A DNA stretch of 48,826 nucleotides from Rhizobium hidalgonense (lineage in GTDB: Bacteria > Pseudomonadota > Alphaproteobacteria > Rhizobiales > Rhizobiaceae). The stretch covers positions 1 through 48,826 of the forward strand of contig NZ_LODW01000067.1 of NCBI RefSeq assembly GCF_002914525.1, in the 5' to 3' direction. Shown piece after piece: positions 16,458 to 24,866 of this stretch. The notes under the pieces are model-generated. The model did not search any database. It saw nothing but the letters and a program-made list of their open reading frames with translations, and was not told the DNA's origin. The position numbers and the translations under genes were made by a program. Position 1 is the stretch's first letter. Each line of letters begins with the position of its first letter.

Positions 16458-16939
16458 GCCGAGGCCGGATGGAATGTCATGGCAAGGCCGTTCATGCAGT
16501 AGCGAAGCCCTGTCGGCTTCGGGCCGTCATCGAAAACATGCCCGAGATGGCCACCGCAGCGGCTACAATGCACAGCGGTCCGCACCATGCCGAAGGTGGA
16601 GTCGTTCTCGGTGCCGACGGCATCTTTCAGCGGCGCCCAGAAGCTTGGCCAGCCGGTGCCGCTATCGAATTTGGTCGCCGAGGAAAAAAGGTCCTGATTG
16701 CAGCCGGCGCAGGCGAAATTGCCCTTCCGCTCCTCGTGCAGCAAGGCGCTGGTAAAGGGGGATTCCGTTCCCGCCTGGCGCAGGACAGTATATTGATCCG
16801 GCGTCAGCAGCTTGCGCCATTCAGCCTCGCTATGCGTCACCGCGAAGGTCTCGCCGGCAAACGCCTTGCCGGCCAGGCCCAAGTGAACCGCGAGCGTCCC
16901 GAAAGCGACACCCATCAGCAACAATCGTCTGTTCATCAT
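16454..16939 (-). CDS. msrB: Peptide-methionine (R)-S-oxide reductase MsrB, exported
   Basis: 161 aa. It reduces methionine-R-sulfoxide in proteins. The zinc pairs CAGC and CSRC, the core GTGWPSF, GHVFDDGP and the catalytic Cys in RYCMNG are all present. The N-terminus MMNRRLLLMGVAFGTLAVHL ends in a cleavable KAFAG site and carries a double Arg, so the enzyme is probably periplasmic (Sec or Tat). ATG 16939 follows GAGGAG. It is likely a repair enzyme for oxidised envelope proteins. Confidence 0.94.
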   Translation of the reverse strand: MMNRRLLLMGVAFGTLAVHLGLAGKAFAGETFAVTHSEAEWRKLLTPDQYTVLRQAGTESPFTSALLHEERKGNFACAGCNQDLFSSATKFDSGTGWPSFWAPLKDAVGTENDSTFGMVRTAVHCSRCGGHLGHVFDDGPKPTGLRYCMNGLAMTFHPASA

Positions 16940-17147
16940 CGTCGGATCTCCTCGCCGGCAAACTTCGTTTCTGCACAGAACTACGGACAGGAGCGGTCTT
17001 TTGTTACACGATGACGGCTCGAACACCGAAATGTGAATTCAACCGTTTTGTCGGGAAGAGCCGCACATGGATAACCACCAGGCGCCGGCTGATTGCAAAC
17101 CCGCCGCTTTTCCATCAGACTATGCTGAACTTCGGTGGGAGGAGCCG

Positions 17148-18107
17148 ATGCACGAACACTCTGCACATGCCGAGCATGTCTACACGTCCGCCCAGCGCGA
17201 TTCCGCTGCCGCCAGTTCGCCGGTGGTCGCCTCCTGGCGGCGATGCATGACCATGCACCAGCTCGCCCCCGAGGATGAACGGGCGCCGCTGCGCCTGACC
17301 GACGAGGAATTCCGCCGTGCCCGCGAGCAGTCCGGGCAGCTGATCGCCAGCGCGACGGAAGAACTCGATCGCCTCTTTAACACCGTTGGCAAGGCCGGCT
17401 GCTGCCTGCTTCTGACCGACAAGAACGGCATCGCCTTGGAACGCCGTGGGGCTGCCGGCGACGACAAGGAATTTCACGAACTCGGCCTCTGGACCGGCTC
17501 GGTCTGGACCGAGGCAAGCATCGGCACCAACGGCATCGGCACCGCACTTGCCGACGAGCGCGCCGTCGCCATCTTCCGCGACCAGCATTTTTTCTGCTCG
17601 AATACCAGCCTCAGCTGCACGACCGCGCCGATCCGCGATCATCGTGGCCGGCTGGCCGCAGCCCTCGACATCTCCACCTGCCGTGAAGACGTCAACGAGA
17701 TGACCTTGGCGATCCTGACGCAGACCGTGCGCGATGCGGCGATGCGTATCGAACTCAACCTCTTCCGTTCGGCCTTCACAGGCGCCCGCTTTCTGATGGT
17801 CCCGGCCGGCGCCAATTCCGCCGCCGCCCTGCTTGCCGTCGACCGGCACGACCTCGTGCTCGGCGCGACACGGGCCGCCCGCATCGCGCTGCAGCTGGAC
17901 GACAAGCGGATTGCCGCCGGCATTCCGGCCGCCGATGCGCTGCATGAAGCTGGTGTCTCACAGCAGGAAGAGATTATCGAAGCGGAAAAGGCAGCCTTGC
18001 TGCGGGCACTGTCGCGCACCAGCGGCAACGTCTCGCAGGCAGCCGTCGCGCTCGGCATCAGCCGCGCCACCCTGCACCGGAAGATGAAGAAGTTCGACCT
18101 GCATTGA
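17148..18107 (+). CDS. AcoR-like GAF/Fis-type HTH regulator lacking the AAA+ domain
   Basis: 319 aa. The N-terminal half resembles AcoR-type activators: a SWRRC motif, then a GAF-like sensor (about residues 60-200, with EASIGTNGIGTAL and TTAPIRDHRGRLAAALDIS). The C-terminus is a Fis-type helix-turn-helix (GNVSQAAVALGISRATLHRKM). The sigma54-contacting AAA+ domain (GAFTGA) normally found between them is missing. ATG 17148 follows GGGAGGAG; an ATG at 17067 would add 27 residues. It lies directly upstream of an aldehyde dehydrogenase gene, which it probably controls. Confidence 0.88.
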   Translation: MHEHSAHAEHVYTSAQRDSAAASSPVVASWRRCMTMHQLAPEDERAPLRLTDEEFRRAREQSGQLIASATEELDRLFNTVGKAGCCLLLTDKNGIALERRGAAGDDKEFHELGLWTGSVWTEASIGTNGIGTALADERAVAIFRDQHFFCSNTSLSCTTAPIRDHRGRLAAALDISTCREDVNEMTLAILTQTVRDAAMRIELNLFRSAFTGARFLMVPAGANSAAALLAVDRHDLVLGATRAARIALQLDDKRIAAGIPAADALHEAGVSQQEEIIEAEKAALLRALSRTSGNVSQAAVALGISRATLHRKMKKFDLH

Positions 18108-18153
18108 CGAAGCGGCCGAAGGTTCCGCCGACAACTGCGGTCCTTATGCGATC

Positions 18154-18171
18154 TGTCGCATAGCTGCGACA
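18154..18171. promoter_or_regulatory. Palindromic operator candidate upstream of the aldehyde dehydrogenase
   Basis: TGTCGCA-TAGC-TGCGACA is a perfect 7-bp inverted repeat located 47 bp after the regulator stop and about 105 bp before the dehydrogenase start. TGTCGCA/TGCGACA dyads are what AcoR-like Fis-type regulators are expected to bind. No convincing sigma54 -24/-12 pair was seen, in keeping with a regulator that lacks the AAA+ domain. Confidence 0.6.
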
Positions 18172-18275
18172 GTGTGCGCTGCGGTATTGATGCCGGCCCC
18201 TATTCCCTTCGTCAAAACATGCACATTTTCCTCCCACTGGTTCACTTGGAACCTGGATCATCATGGGAGGATGAC

Positions 18276-19784
18276 ATGCTTCATCAGAAAATCGTCGAGT
18301 CGCCGTTCAAGCTGAAATACGGCAATTATATCGGCGGCGAATGGCGCGAGCCGGTCGAAGGCAAATATTTCGAAAACCTGACGCCCGTCACCGGCGGCAA
18401 GCTCTGCGACATTCCCCGTTCCAATGAAAAGGACATCAATCTGGCGCTCGACGCCGCCCATGCGGCCAAGGAAAAATGGGGCCGCACCTCGGCTGCCGAA
18501 CGCTCCAATATCCTGATGAAGATCGCCCAGCGCATGGAAGACAAGCTGGAATTGCTCGCCCAGGCCGAAACCTGGGACAACGGCAAGCCGATCCGCGAGA
18601 CCATGGCGGCAGACATTCCGCTGGCGATCGACCACTTCCGCTACTTCGCTTCCTGCATCCGCGCCCAGGAAGGGTCGATCGGCGAGATCGACCACGATAC
18701 TGTCGCCTATCACTTCCACGAACCGCTCGGCGTCGTCGGCCAGATCATTCCGTGGAACTTCCCGATCCTGATGGCCACCTGGAAGCTGGCGCCGGCACTT
18801 GCCGCCGGCAACTGTGTCGTCCTCAAGCCTGCCGAGCAGACCCCGGCTTCGATCCTGCTCTGGGCCGAATTGGTCGGCGATCTCCTGCCGCCCGGCGTGC
18901 TCAACATCGTCAACGGTTTCGGCCTCGAGGCCGGCAAGCCGCTGGCGACCAGCCCCCGCGTTGCCAAGATCGCCTTCACCGGCGAGACGACGACCGGCCG
19001 GCTGATCATGCAATATGCCAGCCAGAACCTCATTCCGGTGACGCTGGAACTCGGCGGCAAATCGCCGAACATCTTCTTCGCCGATGTGATGGCCGAGGAT
19101 GACGATTTCCTCGACAAGGCGCTCGAAGGCTTTGCGATGTTTGCCTTGAACCAGGGCGAAGTCTGCACCTGCCCGAGCCGCGCCCTCGTCCAGGAATCGA
19201 TCTATGACCGCTTCATGGAAAAGGCCGTCAAACGCGTCGAAGCGATCAAGCAGGGCAATCCGCTCGACAGCGCGACGATGATCGGCGCCCAGGCCTCGAC
19301 GGAGCAGCTGGAAAAGATCCTCGCCTATCTCGACATCGGCAAGCAAGAAGGCGCCGAGGTGCTGACCGGCGGCACGCGCAACGATCTCGGCGGCGACCTG
19401 GCGAACGGCTACTACGTCAAGCCGACGATCTTCAAGGGTCACAACAAGATGCGTGTGTTCCAGGAGGAGATCTTCGGGCCGGTGGTTTCGGTCACGACTT
19501 TCAAGAACGAGAAGGAAGCGCTCGAAATCGCCAACGACACGCTCTACGGCCTCGGCGCCGGCGTCTGGAGCCGCGACGCCAATCGCTGCTACCGCTTCGG
19601 CCGCGAGATCCAGGCCGGCCGCGTCTGGACCAATTGCTACCACGCCTACCCGGCCCATGCCGCCTTCGGCGGCTACAAGCAGTCCGGTATCGGCCGTGAA
19701 ACCCACAAGATGATGCTCGAGCACTACCAGCAGACCAAGAACATGCTGGTGAGCTACAGCCCGAAGGCGCTCGGCTTCTTCTGA
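18276..19784 (+). CDS. NAD-dependent aldehyde dehydrogenase (AldB/ExaC type)
   Basis: 502 aa. It should oxidise acetaldehyde or similar short aldehydes to acids with NAD(P). Seen: IIPWNFPILMATWKLAPAL, the catalytic Glu in LELGGKSPN, and the catalytic Cys in NQGEVCTCPSR. The CTC after EV is typical of the ethanol-linked AldB/ExaC group. ATG 18276 has GGGAGG 5 bases upstream. The partners (GAF/Fis regulator before, DUF779 after) are the usual set for this enzyme. Confidence 0.95.
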   Translation: MLHQKIVESPFKLKYGNYIGGEWREPVEGKYFENLTPVTGGKLCDIPRSNEKDINLALDAAHAAKEKWGRTSAAERSNILMKIAQRMEDKLELLAQAETWDNGKPIRETMAADIPLAIDHFRYFASCIRAQEGSIGEIDHDTVAYHFHEPLGVVGQIIPWNFPILMATWKLAPALAAGNCVVLKPAEQTPASILLWAELVGDLLPPGVLNIVNGFGLEAGKPLATSPRVAKIAFTGETTTGRLIMQYASQNLIPVTLELGGKSPNIFFADVMAEDDDFLDKALEGFAMFALNQGEVCTCPSRALVQESIYDRFMEKAVKRVEAIKQGNPLDSATMIGAQASTEQLEKILAYLDIGKQEGAEVLTGGTRNDLGGDLANGYYVKPTIFKGHNKMRVFQEEIFGPVVSVTTFKNEKEALEIANDTLYGLGAGVWSRDANRCYRFGREIQAGRVWTNCYHAYPAHAAFGGYKQSGIGRETHKMMLEHYQQTKNMLVSYSPKALGFF

Positions 19785-19807
19785 GACTGATATGGGAGAG
19801 GTTTAAA

Positions 19808-19955
19808 ACCCCTCCCCACAAGGGGGAGGGGCTGACGATGCCGCTCCACCAGCTTTCCTTGCCGAACTCTCAGCAAGGCGATATGCCGCTTTTAGAGCGA
19901 GGCATTTCAATAAGTTAAGTCCCTCCCCCTTGTGGGGAGGGTTGGGGAGGGGAAT
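19808..19955. repeat. Inverted pair of CCCTCCCC/GGGGAGGG palindromes
   Basis: CCCCTCCCCACAAGGGGGAG near 19808 and CCCTCCCCCTTGTGGGGAGG near 19921 are reverse complements of each other. Each is itself a short hairpin. They bracket about 90 bp between the aldehyde dehydrogenase and DUF779 genes. Such units are common between rhizobial genes (from memory). The pair could act as a partial terminator or RNA stabiliser between the two genes. Confidence 0.7.
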
Positions 19956-19984
19956 CCCTTTCCCCAAACGTGCGGAGGAAAACC

Positions 19985-20377
19985 ATGGAAACCACCGTCA
20001 ACGGCGAACCGCGTGTGCTCGCGACCGACGCGGCACTCGCGCTGATCGCAGAGATCACGCGCGATCATCCCGATATCCTCTTCCACCAGTCCGGCGGCTG
20101 CTGCGACGGCTCTTCGCCGATGTGTTATCCGGCTAATGAATTCATGGTCGGTGATAGCGACGTCAAACTCGGCGAGATCGGCGGCGTGCCGGTCTATATC
20201 AGCGCCAGCCAGTTCGAGGCGTGGAAACATACCCAGCTGATCATCGATGTCGTGCCCGGCCGCGGCGGCATGTTCTCGCTCGATAATGGCCGCGAGAAAC
20301 GCTTCCTCACCCGCTCCCGCCTCTTCGGCGGCGGCGAGGCCTGCGCCGTCCCGGATGTGAGAGCCCGGCCGCTTTGA
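19985..20377 (+). CDS. DUF779 family protein
   Basis: 130 aa. The protein has the DUF779 signature FHQSGGCCDGSSPMCY near residue 35, with adjacent cysteines, and IIDVVPGRGGMFSLDNG further on. Its function is not established; the family is repeatedly found next to AldB/ExaC-type aldehyde dehydrogenases, as here, so a role in aldehyde metabolism is inferred. ATG 19985 follows GGAGGAAAACC. Confidence 0.9.
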   Translation: METTVNGEPRVLATDAALALIAEITRDHPDILFHQSGGCCDGSSPMCYPANEFMVGDSDVKLGEIGGVPVYISASQFEAWKHTQLIIDVVPGRGGMFSLDNGREKRFLTRSRLFGGGEACAVPDVRARPL

Positions 20378-20465
20378 GCGGGAATTTCGCCTGTAGTATT
20401 CCCATAGTACCTTCTGCCTGTCGCTGTTTGCTAATCTCCAGCCGTTGGTTTCAAAGGAGGATACG

Positions 20466-21062
20466 ATGCCAGCCTCAAAGATCCTGATGATCACCGGTGA
20501 TTTCACCGAAGATTACGAAACGATGGTGCCGTTCCAGACGCTGCTCGCCTGCGGCTATACGGTCGATGCCGTCTGCCCCGGCAAGAAGGCCGGCGAGACG
20601 GTCGCCACCGCCATCCATGATTTCGAGGGCGACCAGACCTATTCGGAAAAGCGCGGTCATAATTTCGCGTTGAACGCCACCTTCGACAGCGTGCGCGCCG
20701 AAGATTACGATGCCCTCGTCATTCCCGGCGGCCGCGCGCCCGAATATCTTCGTCTCAATGCCGACGTCATCAAATCCGTCCGGCATTTCTTCGACGCCGG
20801 AAAACCCGTCGCCGCCATCTGTCACGGCGCACAACTGCTTGCCGCCGCCGGCGTGCTGAAGGGCCGCACCTGCTCTGCCTATCCGGCCTGCCGGCCTGAG
20901 GTCGAGCTTGCAGGCGGCATCTATGCCGACATATCAATCAGCGACGCGGTTTCGGACGGCAACCTGGTCACGGCGCCAGCCTGGCCGGCCCACCCGTCGT
21001 GGCTGCGTCAGTTCATGGCCGTGCTCGATGCGGCAGCCCTGCTCGAAATCAACGCCGCCTGA
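20466..21062 (+). CDS. DJ-1/PfpI family protein
   Basis: 198 aa, a single glutamine-amidotransferase-like domain. The nucleophile elbow AICHGAQLL gives the Cys near residue 119, and the PGGRAPEYLR motif precedes it. Family members act as glyoxalase III, deglycase-like or chaperone proteins, and some are proteases; the sequence does not settle which. ATG 20466 follows AAAGGAGG. The next gene, a ribbon-helix-helix protein, starts 24 bp downstream and may be co-transcribed. Confidence 0.92.
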   Translation: MPASKILMITGDFTEDYETMVPFQTLLACGYTVDAVCPGKKAGETVATAIHDFEGDQTYSEKRGHNFALNATFDSVRAEDYDALVIPGGRAPEYLRLNADVIKSVRHFFDAGKPVAAICHGAQLLAAAGVLKGRTCSAYPACRPEVELAGGIYADISISDAVSDGNLVTAPAWPAHPSWLRQFMAVLDAAALLEINAA

Positions 21063-21086
21063 GGAGGCTGGCACCGGGAGAACGAC

Positions 21087-21437
21087 ATGTGCGAACTGTT
21101 TATCAAGGCGGATGCACGGCTTTGGGAAAGCACCACCCGGTCGCTGCGCATCGACGGCATGGTCACCAGTGTCAGGCTGGAGAATTTCTTCTGGTCGAAG
21201 CTCGAAGAAATAGCCCGTCGCGACGGCATGAATGTCGTCCAGCTGATCACCCGGCTGCATCATGAATCGATCGATGCCGGCCATGATCTCGGAAACTTCA
21301 CCTCTTTCCTGCGCGTCTGCTGCGCCCGTTATCTCGACCTGCAGCTTACCGGCGACATCCCGGCCGATGTCGCCCGTCCGATCTCAGACCTGGACGCACC
21401 CGTCATCCTTGGCCGAGAAGGGGCGAAGTATCACTGA
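21087..21437 (+). CDS. Ribbon-helix-helix domain protein
   Basis: 116 aa. Residues about 18-65 (RSLRIDGMVTSVRLENFFWSKLEEIARRDGMNVVQLITRLH) look like a ribbon-helix-helix fold of the RHH_4 type seen in many alphaproteobacteria. The function is unknown; it may bind DNA, but no dedicated operator was recognised. It follows the PfpI gene closely and precedes a strong hairpin at 21471. Confidence 0.8.
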   Translation: MCELFIKADARLWESTTRSLRIDGMVTSVRLENFFWSKLEEIARRDGMNVVQLITRLHHESIDAGHDLGNFTSFLRVCCARYLDLQLTGDIPADVARPISDLDAPVILGREGAKYH

Positions 21438-21470
21438 AGGCCGGTCTGGCAGGACCAAGCACTGACGGGC

Positions 21471-21498
21471 AACTCCCGCGGATCGCTCCGCGGGAGTT
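21471..21498. terminator. Strong hairpin after the PfpI/RHH genes
   Basis: AACTCCCGCGGA (21471-21482), loop TCGC, TCCGCGGGAGTT (21487-21498) form a perfect 12-bp stem. No T-run follows on either strand, so it may act with a factor, protect the mRNA end or simply be a repeat. Confidence 0.55.
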
Positions 21499-21520
21499 CC
21501 GCAAGGTCTCTGATTTTGTC

Positions 21521-21610
21521 TGGAGCAATTCCAGGCAAAGTGCGAAGCGCTTTTTTCGGGATTTGCACAAAAAAACAAAAGGTTAGACCGATTCTGCGCT
21601 TCTGTGAAAA
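21521..21610. repeat. Rhizobial intergenic repeat (GGAGCAATTCCAGG type)
   Basis: The stretch TGGAGCAATTCCAGGCAAAG, then a GCGAAGCGCTTTTTTC stretch, then AACAAAAGGTTAGACCGATTC and CTTCTGTGAAAA resembles a degenerate copy of a repeat I know from many rhizobial intergenic regions. It lies in the 269-bp gap before the SDR gene, which otherwise shows only the hairpin at 21471. Confidence 0.65.
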
Positions 21611-21706
21611 GTTGAGCCGCTTGCGACGGCGGGCTTGCGCTGCCGGGCAGACTGGATCAACTATGCCCGCACCACTCAACACACCACCGTCAGGAGAACG
21701 ATTGTG

Positions 21707-22417
21707 ATGATGAACGAGCAGAAAGCCGTGATCGTCACGGGAGCCGGCGGCAATCTCGGCAGCGCCGTCGTCCGCGAGTTGGCTGCCGGCGGCGCGAAAC
21801 TCGTCTGCATGAACCGTTCGAGCCAGGAGTTGGAAGTCTTGGCCGGCGATCTTCCCGCCTCTACGGAATTTTTGTCGATCGCCGGGACGGATCTCACCGA
21901 TTATGCCTCCTGCGCCGCCGCCGTCGCCCGAGCCGTCAAGCGCTTCGGCGGGGTCAGCGCATTGGTCAATACCGTCGGCGGCTTCCAGATGGGACCGGTC
22001 GGTCCGGATGCTCCCGCCCAATGGGAGACGATGATGACCGCCAACGCCCGCACCGCGCTGACGATCAGCGCCGCGGTTCTCCCGACGATGAAGGCATCAG
22101 GTTACGGTCGCATCGTTCACGTCGCTGCCGCACCAGGCCTGAAGGCCGGCCCCAATCAGGCCGCTTACGCCGCCTCGAAAGCCGCCGTCATCCGGCTGAC
22201 CGAAGCGCTCGCTGCCGAATGCCGCGACGACCGCATCACCGCCAACTGCATCCTCCCCGGGACGATCGACACGCCCGAGAATCGCGCCGTCATGCCCAAT
22301 GCGAAAACGGAGGGCTGGGTATCGCCTCAATCGATCGCCCGCCTCATCGCCTTCCTGATTTCACCGGCCGCAGCCGTCGTCACCGGCGCGGCGATCCCGG
22401 CAACCGGGCGCGAATAA
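21707..22417 (+). CDS. SDR-family oxidoreductase with altered catalytic triad
   Basis: 236 aa, a short-chain dehydrogenase/reductase. The cofactor loop TGAGGNLG is at residues about 11-18 and the YAASK motif supplies Tyr and Lys. The catalytic Ser expected about 13 residues before the Tyr appears to be Ala (IVHVAAAPGL). Substrate unknown. ATG 21707 or 21710 follows AGGAG; a GTG at 21704 is also possible. The gene stands alone, after a rhizobial repeat. Confidence 0.88.
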   Translation: MMNEQKAVIVTGAGGNLGSAVVRELAAGGAKLVCMNRSSQELEVLAGDLPASTEFLSIAGTDLTDYASCAAAVARAVKRFGGVSALVNTVGGFQMGPVGPDAPAQWETMMTANARTALTISAAVLPTMKASGYGRIVHVAAAPGLKAGPNQAAYAASKAAVIRLTEALAAECRDDRITANCILPGTIDTPENRAVMPNAKTEGWVSPQSIARLIAFLISPAAAVVTGAAIPATGRE

Positions 22418-22642
22418 CGCAAGGCGCGGCGTGATCTGCGGCCGCTCCTTTGCTCGGATCAGTGGGCGGTGAACGACGAATCTGCAAGTTTTGGTCCCCG
22501 ACATACGATCTGACTTGAGCTTCTGTTCGCCTTAAGGCAGCCTCATCTCCGCCGGCTCAGATGGTGGGCAGGAGACAGCGGGCGGACCTATGGTGGTGAT
22601 GATCGCATTGCGGCGGCATTTGCCAGGAAGCGGGTGGTTTCG

Positions 22643-23776
22643 ATGACGGACGGTCCGGCATTGCACGCCGTCAGCGCCACCGATCTGCTGCGCGAGGAAT
22701 GGTTCCTCGGCGTCAGCCTCGCAACGAGCTTGGTCTTTCTTGCTTTCCAGGAACAGCTCTTCGCACAGCTCTCCGATCCACTTTGGTTCACTGTGGTTTT
22801 CGGCTGGCTGTTTGCCGTGGTGCTCGGCTCCGCTCTGTCGGTCGTGCGGCACGCAGACCATCTGGCGGAGCGGCTGAAGGAGCCTTACGGCACGCTCATT
22901 CTGACGCTTGCCATCACCTCGATCGAGGTGATGGCCATATCAGCCGTCATGCTTCACGGCGAAAACAATCCGACGCTTGCGCGCGACACGCTGTTTGCAG
23001 TCGTCATGATCATTCTGAACGGCATGGTCGGCCTGTCGTTGCTGCTGGGCGCATGGCGGTGGCCGGAGCAGCAGCATAACCTGCAGGGCGCCAACGCCTA
23101 TCTCGGGGTGATCGTGCCGCTGGCGACGCTCAGTCTGGTCATGCCGACATTTCTTGCAGGCGCGGGCGGACAGCATCCATCGGCAGCAAGACAACTGATA
23201 CTGGGCGTCATATCGGTCGGCCTTTATGCCACATTCCTGTCTCTCCAGGCCGGCCGCCATCACGATTATTTCACCACCGATCGCAACCACGATCAGCATC
23301 CCGGCGAACCCGCTCCCCCTCGCGGGCAGCTCTGGCCCCATACCGTTTTGCTCTTCGCCTATATGGGCCCGGTCGTCTTTCTGGTCGAGCAGCTTGCACG
23401 GCCGATCGACTACATTATCGAAACCCTGCATGCGCCCACCGCATTCGGCGGCGTTGTCATGGCCATCCTTGTCGCGACGCCCGAGGCGATCAGCGCCGTG
23501 CGCGCATCCATCGCCGATAATCTTCAGCGCTCCGTCAATATCTTTTTGGGTTCGGTCTTATCGACGATCGGGCTGACCGTGCCGGCGATGCTGGTCGTTA
23601 GCCGTCTTTACGGGCACCCGGTCACCCTCGGCCTGGAACACGGCGATCTGGTGATGCTGGTGCTCACTCTCGCCGTCAGCATCATCACCTTTGCCAGCGG
23701 CCGCACGCATCTGATGCAGGGTGCCGTGCATCTCGTGCTTTTCCTGGCTTACGTGCTGCTCATTTTCCAGCAATGA
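22643..23776 (+). CDS. chaA: ChaA-type calcium/sodium:proton antiporter
   Basis: 377 aa with about 11 membrane segments. It belongs to the CaCA superfamily: each half has an acidic alpha-repeat motif (AITSIEVMAIS and VATPEAISAVRAS) that binds the cation. A short His-rich cytoplasmic loop (HHDYFTTDRNHDQH) lies between the halves. The likely role is export of Ca2+, Na+ or K+ in exchange for protons at high pH. ATG 22643 and GTG 22634 are both possible; AGGAAG at 22625 fits neither ideally. The 5' gap of about 225 bp shows no element that I recognise. Confidence 0.9.
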   Translation: MTDGPALHAVSATDLLREEWFLGVSLATSLVFLAFQEQLFAQLSDPLWFTVVFGWLFAVVLGSALSVVRHADHLAERLKEPYGTLILTLAITSIEVMAISAVMLHGENNPTLARDTLFAVVMIILNGMVGLSLLLGAWRWPEQQHNLQGANAYLGVIVPLATLSLVMPTFLAGAGGQHPSAARQLILGVISVGLYATFLSLQAGRHHDYFTTDRNHDQHPGEPAPPRGQLWPHTVLLFAYMGPVVFLVEQLARPIDYIIETLHAPTAFGGVVMAILVATPEAISAVRASIADNLQRSVNIFLGSVLSTIGLTVPAMLVVSRLYGHPVTLGLEHGDLVMLVLTLAVSIITFASGRTHLMQGAVHLVLFLAYVLLIFQQ

Positions 23777-23911
23777 TGTCCGCCGGCGCGAGAACAGAAA
23801 AGTAAAGAGTTCCACGCCCCCTCTACCTTCCGCTATGATGACAGCAGCAATTGCACAACCTGCAAGCATCGCAATGCTTGCTGGATTGACGTAACGATAC
23901 GGAGACCGGAC

Positions 23912-24676
23912 TTGAGCTCACTGTTGCTTGGCGGGCTTGTATTTGTTTTTCTGTCGGCGGCAACATCGATAGGAATGATGGTGCGCGGCCGCTTGCCGGA
24001 TCATCATCTCAGCTCGGAATCCAAGGATGTCATCAGGCTCGCGACCGCGGTGGTGGGAACGCTGTCGGCCTTGGCGCTCGGCCTGCTGATCGCGTCCGCC
24101 AAATCGGCCTATGACAATGCCGAAGTGGAAATGAGAACGGCGGCGGCGCGGGTCCTCCTGCTGGACCGCGTCATGGCGCAATACGGCCCGGAGACCGACA
24201 ATGCGCGCCGGCTGCTGCGCCAACTTATCGAAAGACGGCTGAGCCGCGGCTGGACTGCCGAGACTACCGACGCGGCATCCGGCAAGGCGCTGGGGGAGTA
24301 TCAGGATATAGAGGCTGTCCAGGGTGACCTTCGATCCCTGTCGCCAAGAGATGCCGTCCAGCACGCTCTCCAGACACGCGCCCTCGATGTCAGCGGCATG
24401 GTGGCGGAAACTCACTGGCTGCTGGTCGAATCCGGCAGTGAGGGCCTGCCCGGGGCGTTCCTGGCAGTTCTCGTCTGTTGGCTCTCGCTGCTTTTTGCAA
24501 CCTTCGGCCTGCAGGCGCCGCCCAACCCGACGGTGCTGTCCATTCTCTTTGTCTGCGCGCTTTCCGTTGCGGGCGCGGTCTTCCTGATCTCGGATATGGC
24601 CAACCCCTACATCGGGCTGGTCCGCGTTTCGGACGCACCCTTGCAATCCGCCATGGAACGGCTCGGGAGACCGTAG
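23912..24676 (+). CDS. DUF4239-type membrane protein
   Basis: 254 aa. Two membrane segments are at the N-terminus (about 3-24 and 45-65) and two at the C-terminus (about 185-205 and 212-232), with a soluble helical middle region between. This layout and the LSALALGLLIASAKSAYD segment match DUF4239, a distant relative of bestrophin-like channels; the function is unknown. The start is a TTG at 23912 preceded by GGAGA. Confidence 0.78.
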   Translation: MSSLLLGGLVFVFLSAATSIGMMVRGRLPDHHLSSESKDVIRLATAVVGTLSALALGLLIASAKSAYDNAEVEMRTAAARVLLLDRVMAQYGPETDNARRLLRQLIERRLSRGWTAETTDAASGKALGEYQDIEAVQGDLRSLSPRDAVQHALQTRALDVSGMVAETHWLLVESGSEGLPGAFLAVLVCWLSLLFATFGLQAPPNPTVLSILFVCALSVAGAVFLISDMANPYIGLVRVSDAPLQSAMERLGRP

Positions 24677-24680
24677 CCGC

Positions 24681-24713
24681 CCACGAACCCCTCGTGCCCC
24701 GGGGTCTTCGTGG
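24681..24713. terminator. Hairpin after the DUF4239 gene
   Basis: CCACGAA (24681-24687) pairs with TTCGTGG (24707-24713), and the inner CCCC can pair with GGGG (24701-24704). It starts 4 bp after the stop codon. There is no T-run, so termination is plausible but not certain. Confidence 0.45.
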
Positions 24714-24866
24714 CTCAAACAGTTCAATTGCGCCCCAAGGGCTATTGCAATTTTTTGGAATGCCGCGACATAATATCGCATGCCTTGAACCTTCGGCAGG
24801 CCGATTGGGGGTCGCCGTCGAGGCACGCATGCAAACTGTGACTCTTGACCTGTCGAGGCGGCGACA

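Noticed and set aside
18174..18275. Upstream extension of the aldehyde dehydrogenase from 18174
   Set aside because: ATG 18276 has a strong GGGAGG site and a normal family N-terminus; the extension overlaps the operator region.
22418..22633. Possible metal riboswitch (yybP-ykoY type) before chaA
   Set aside because: No conserved aptamer blocks could be recognised in the 225-bp gap.
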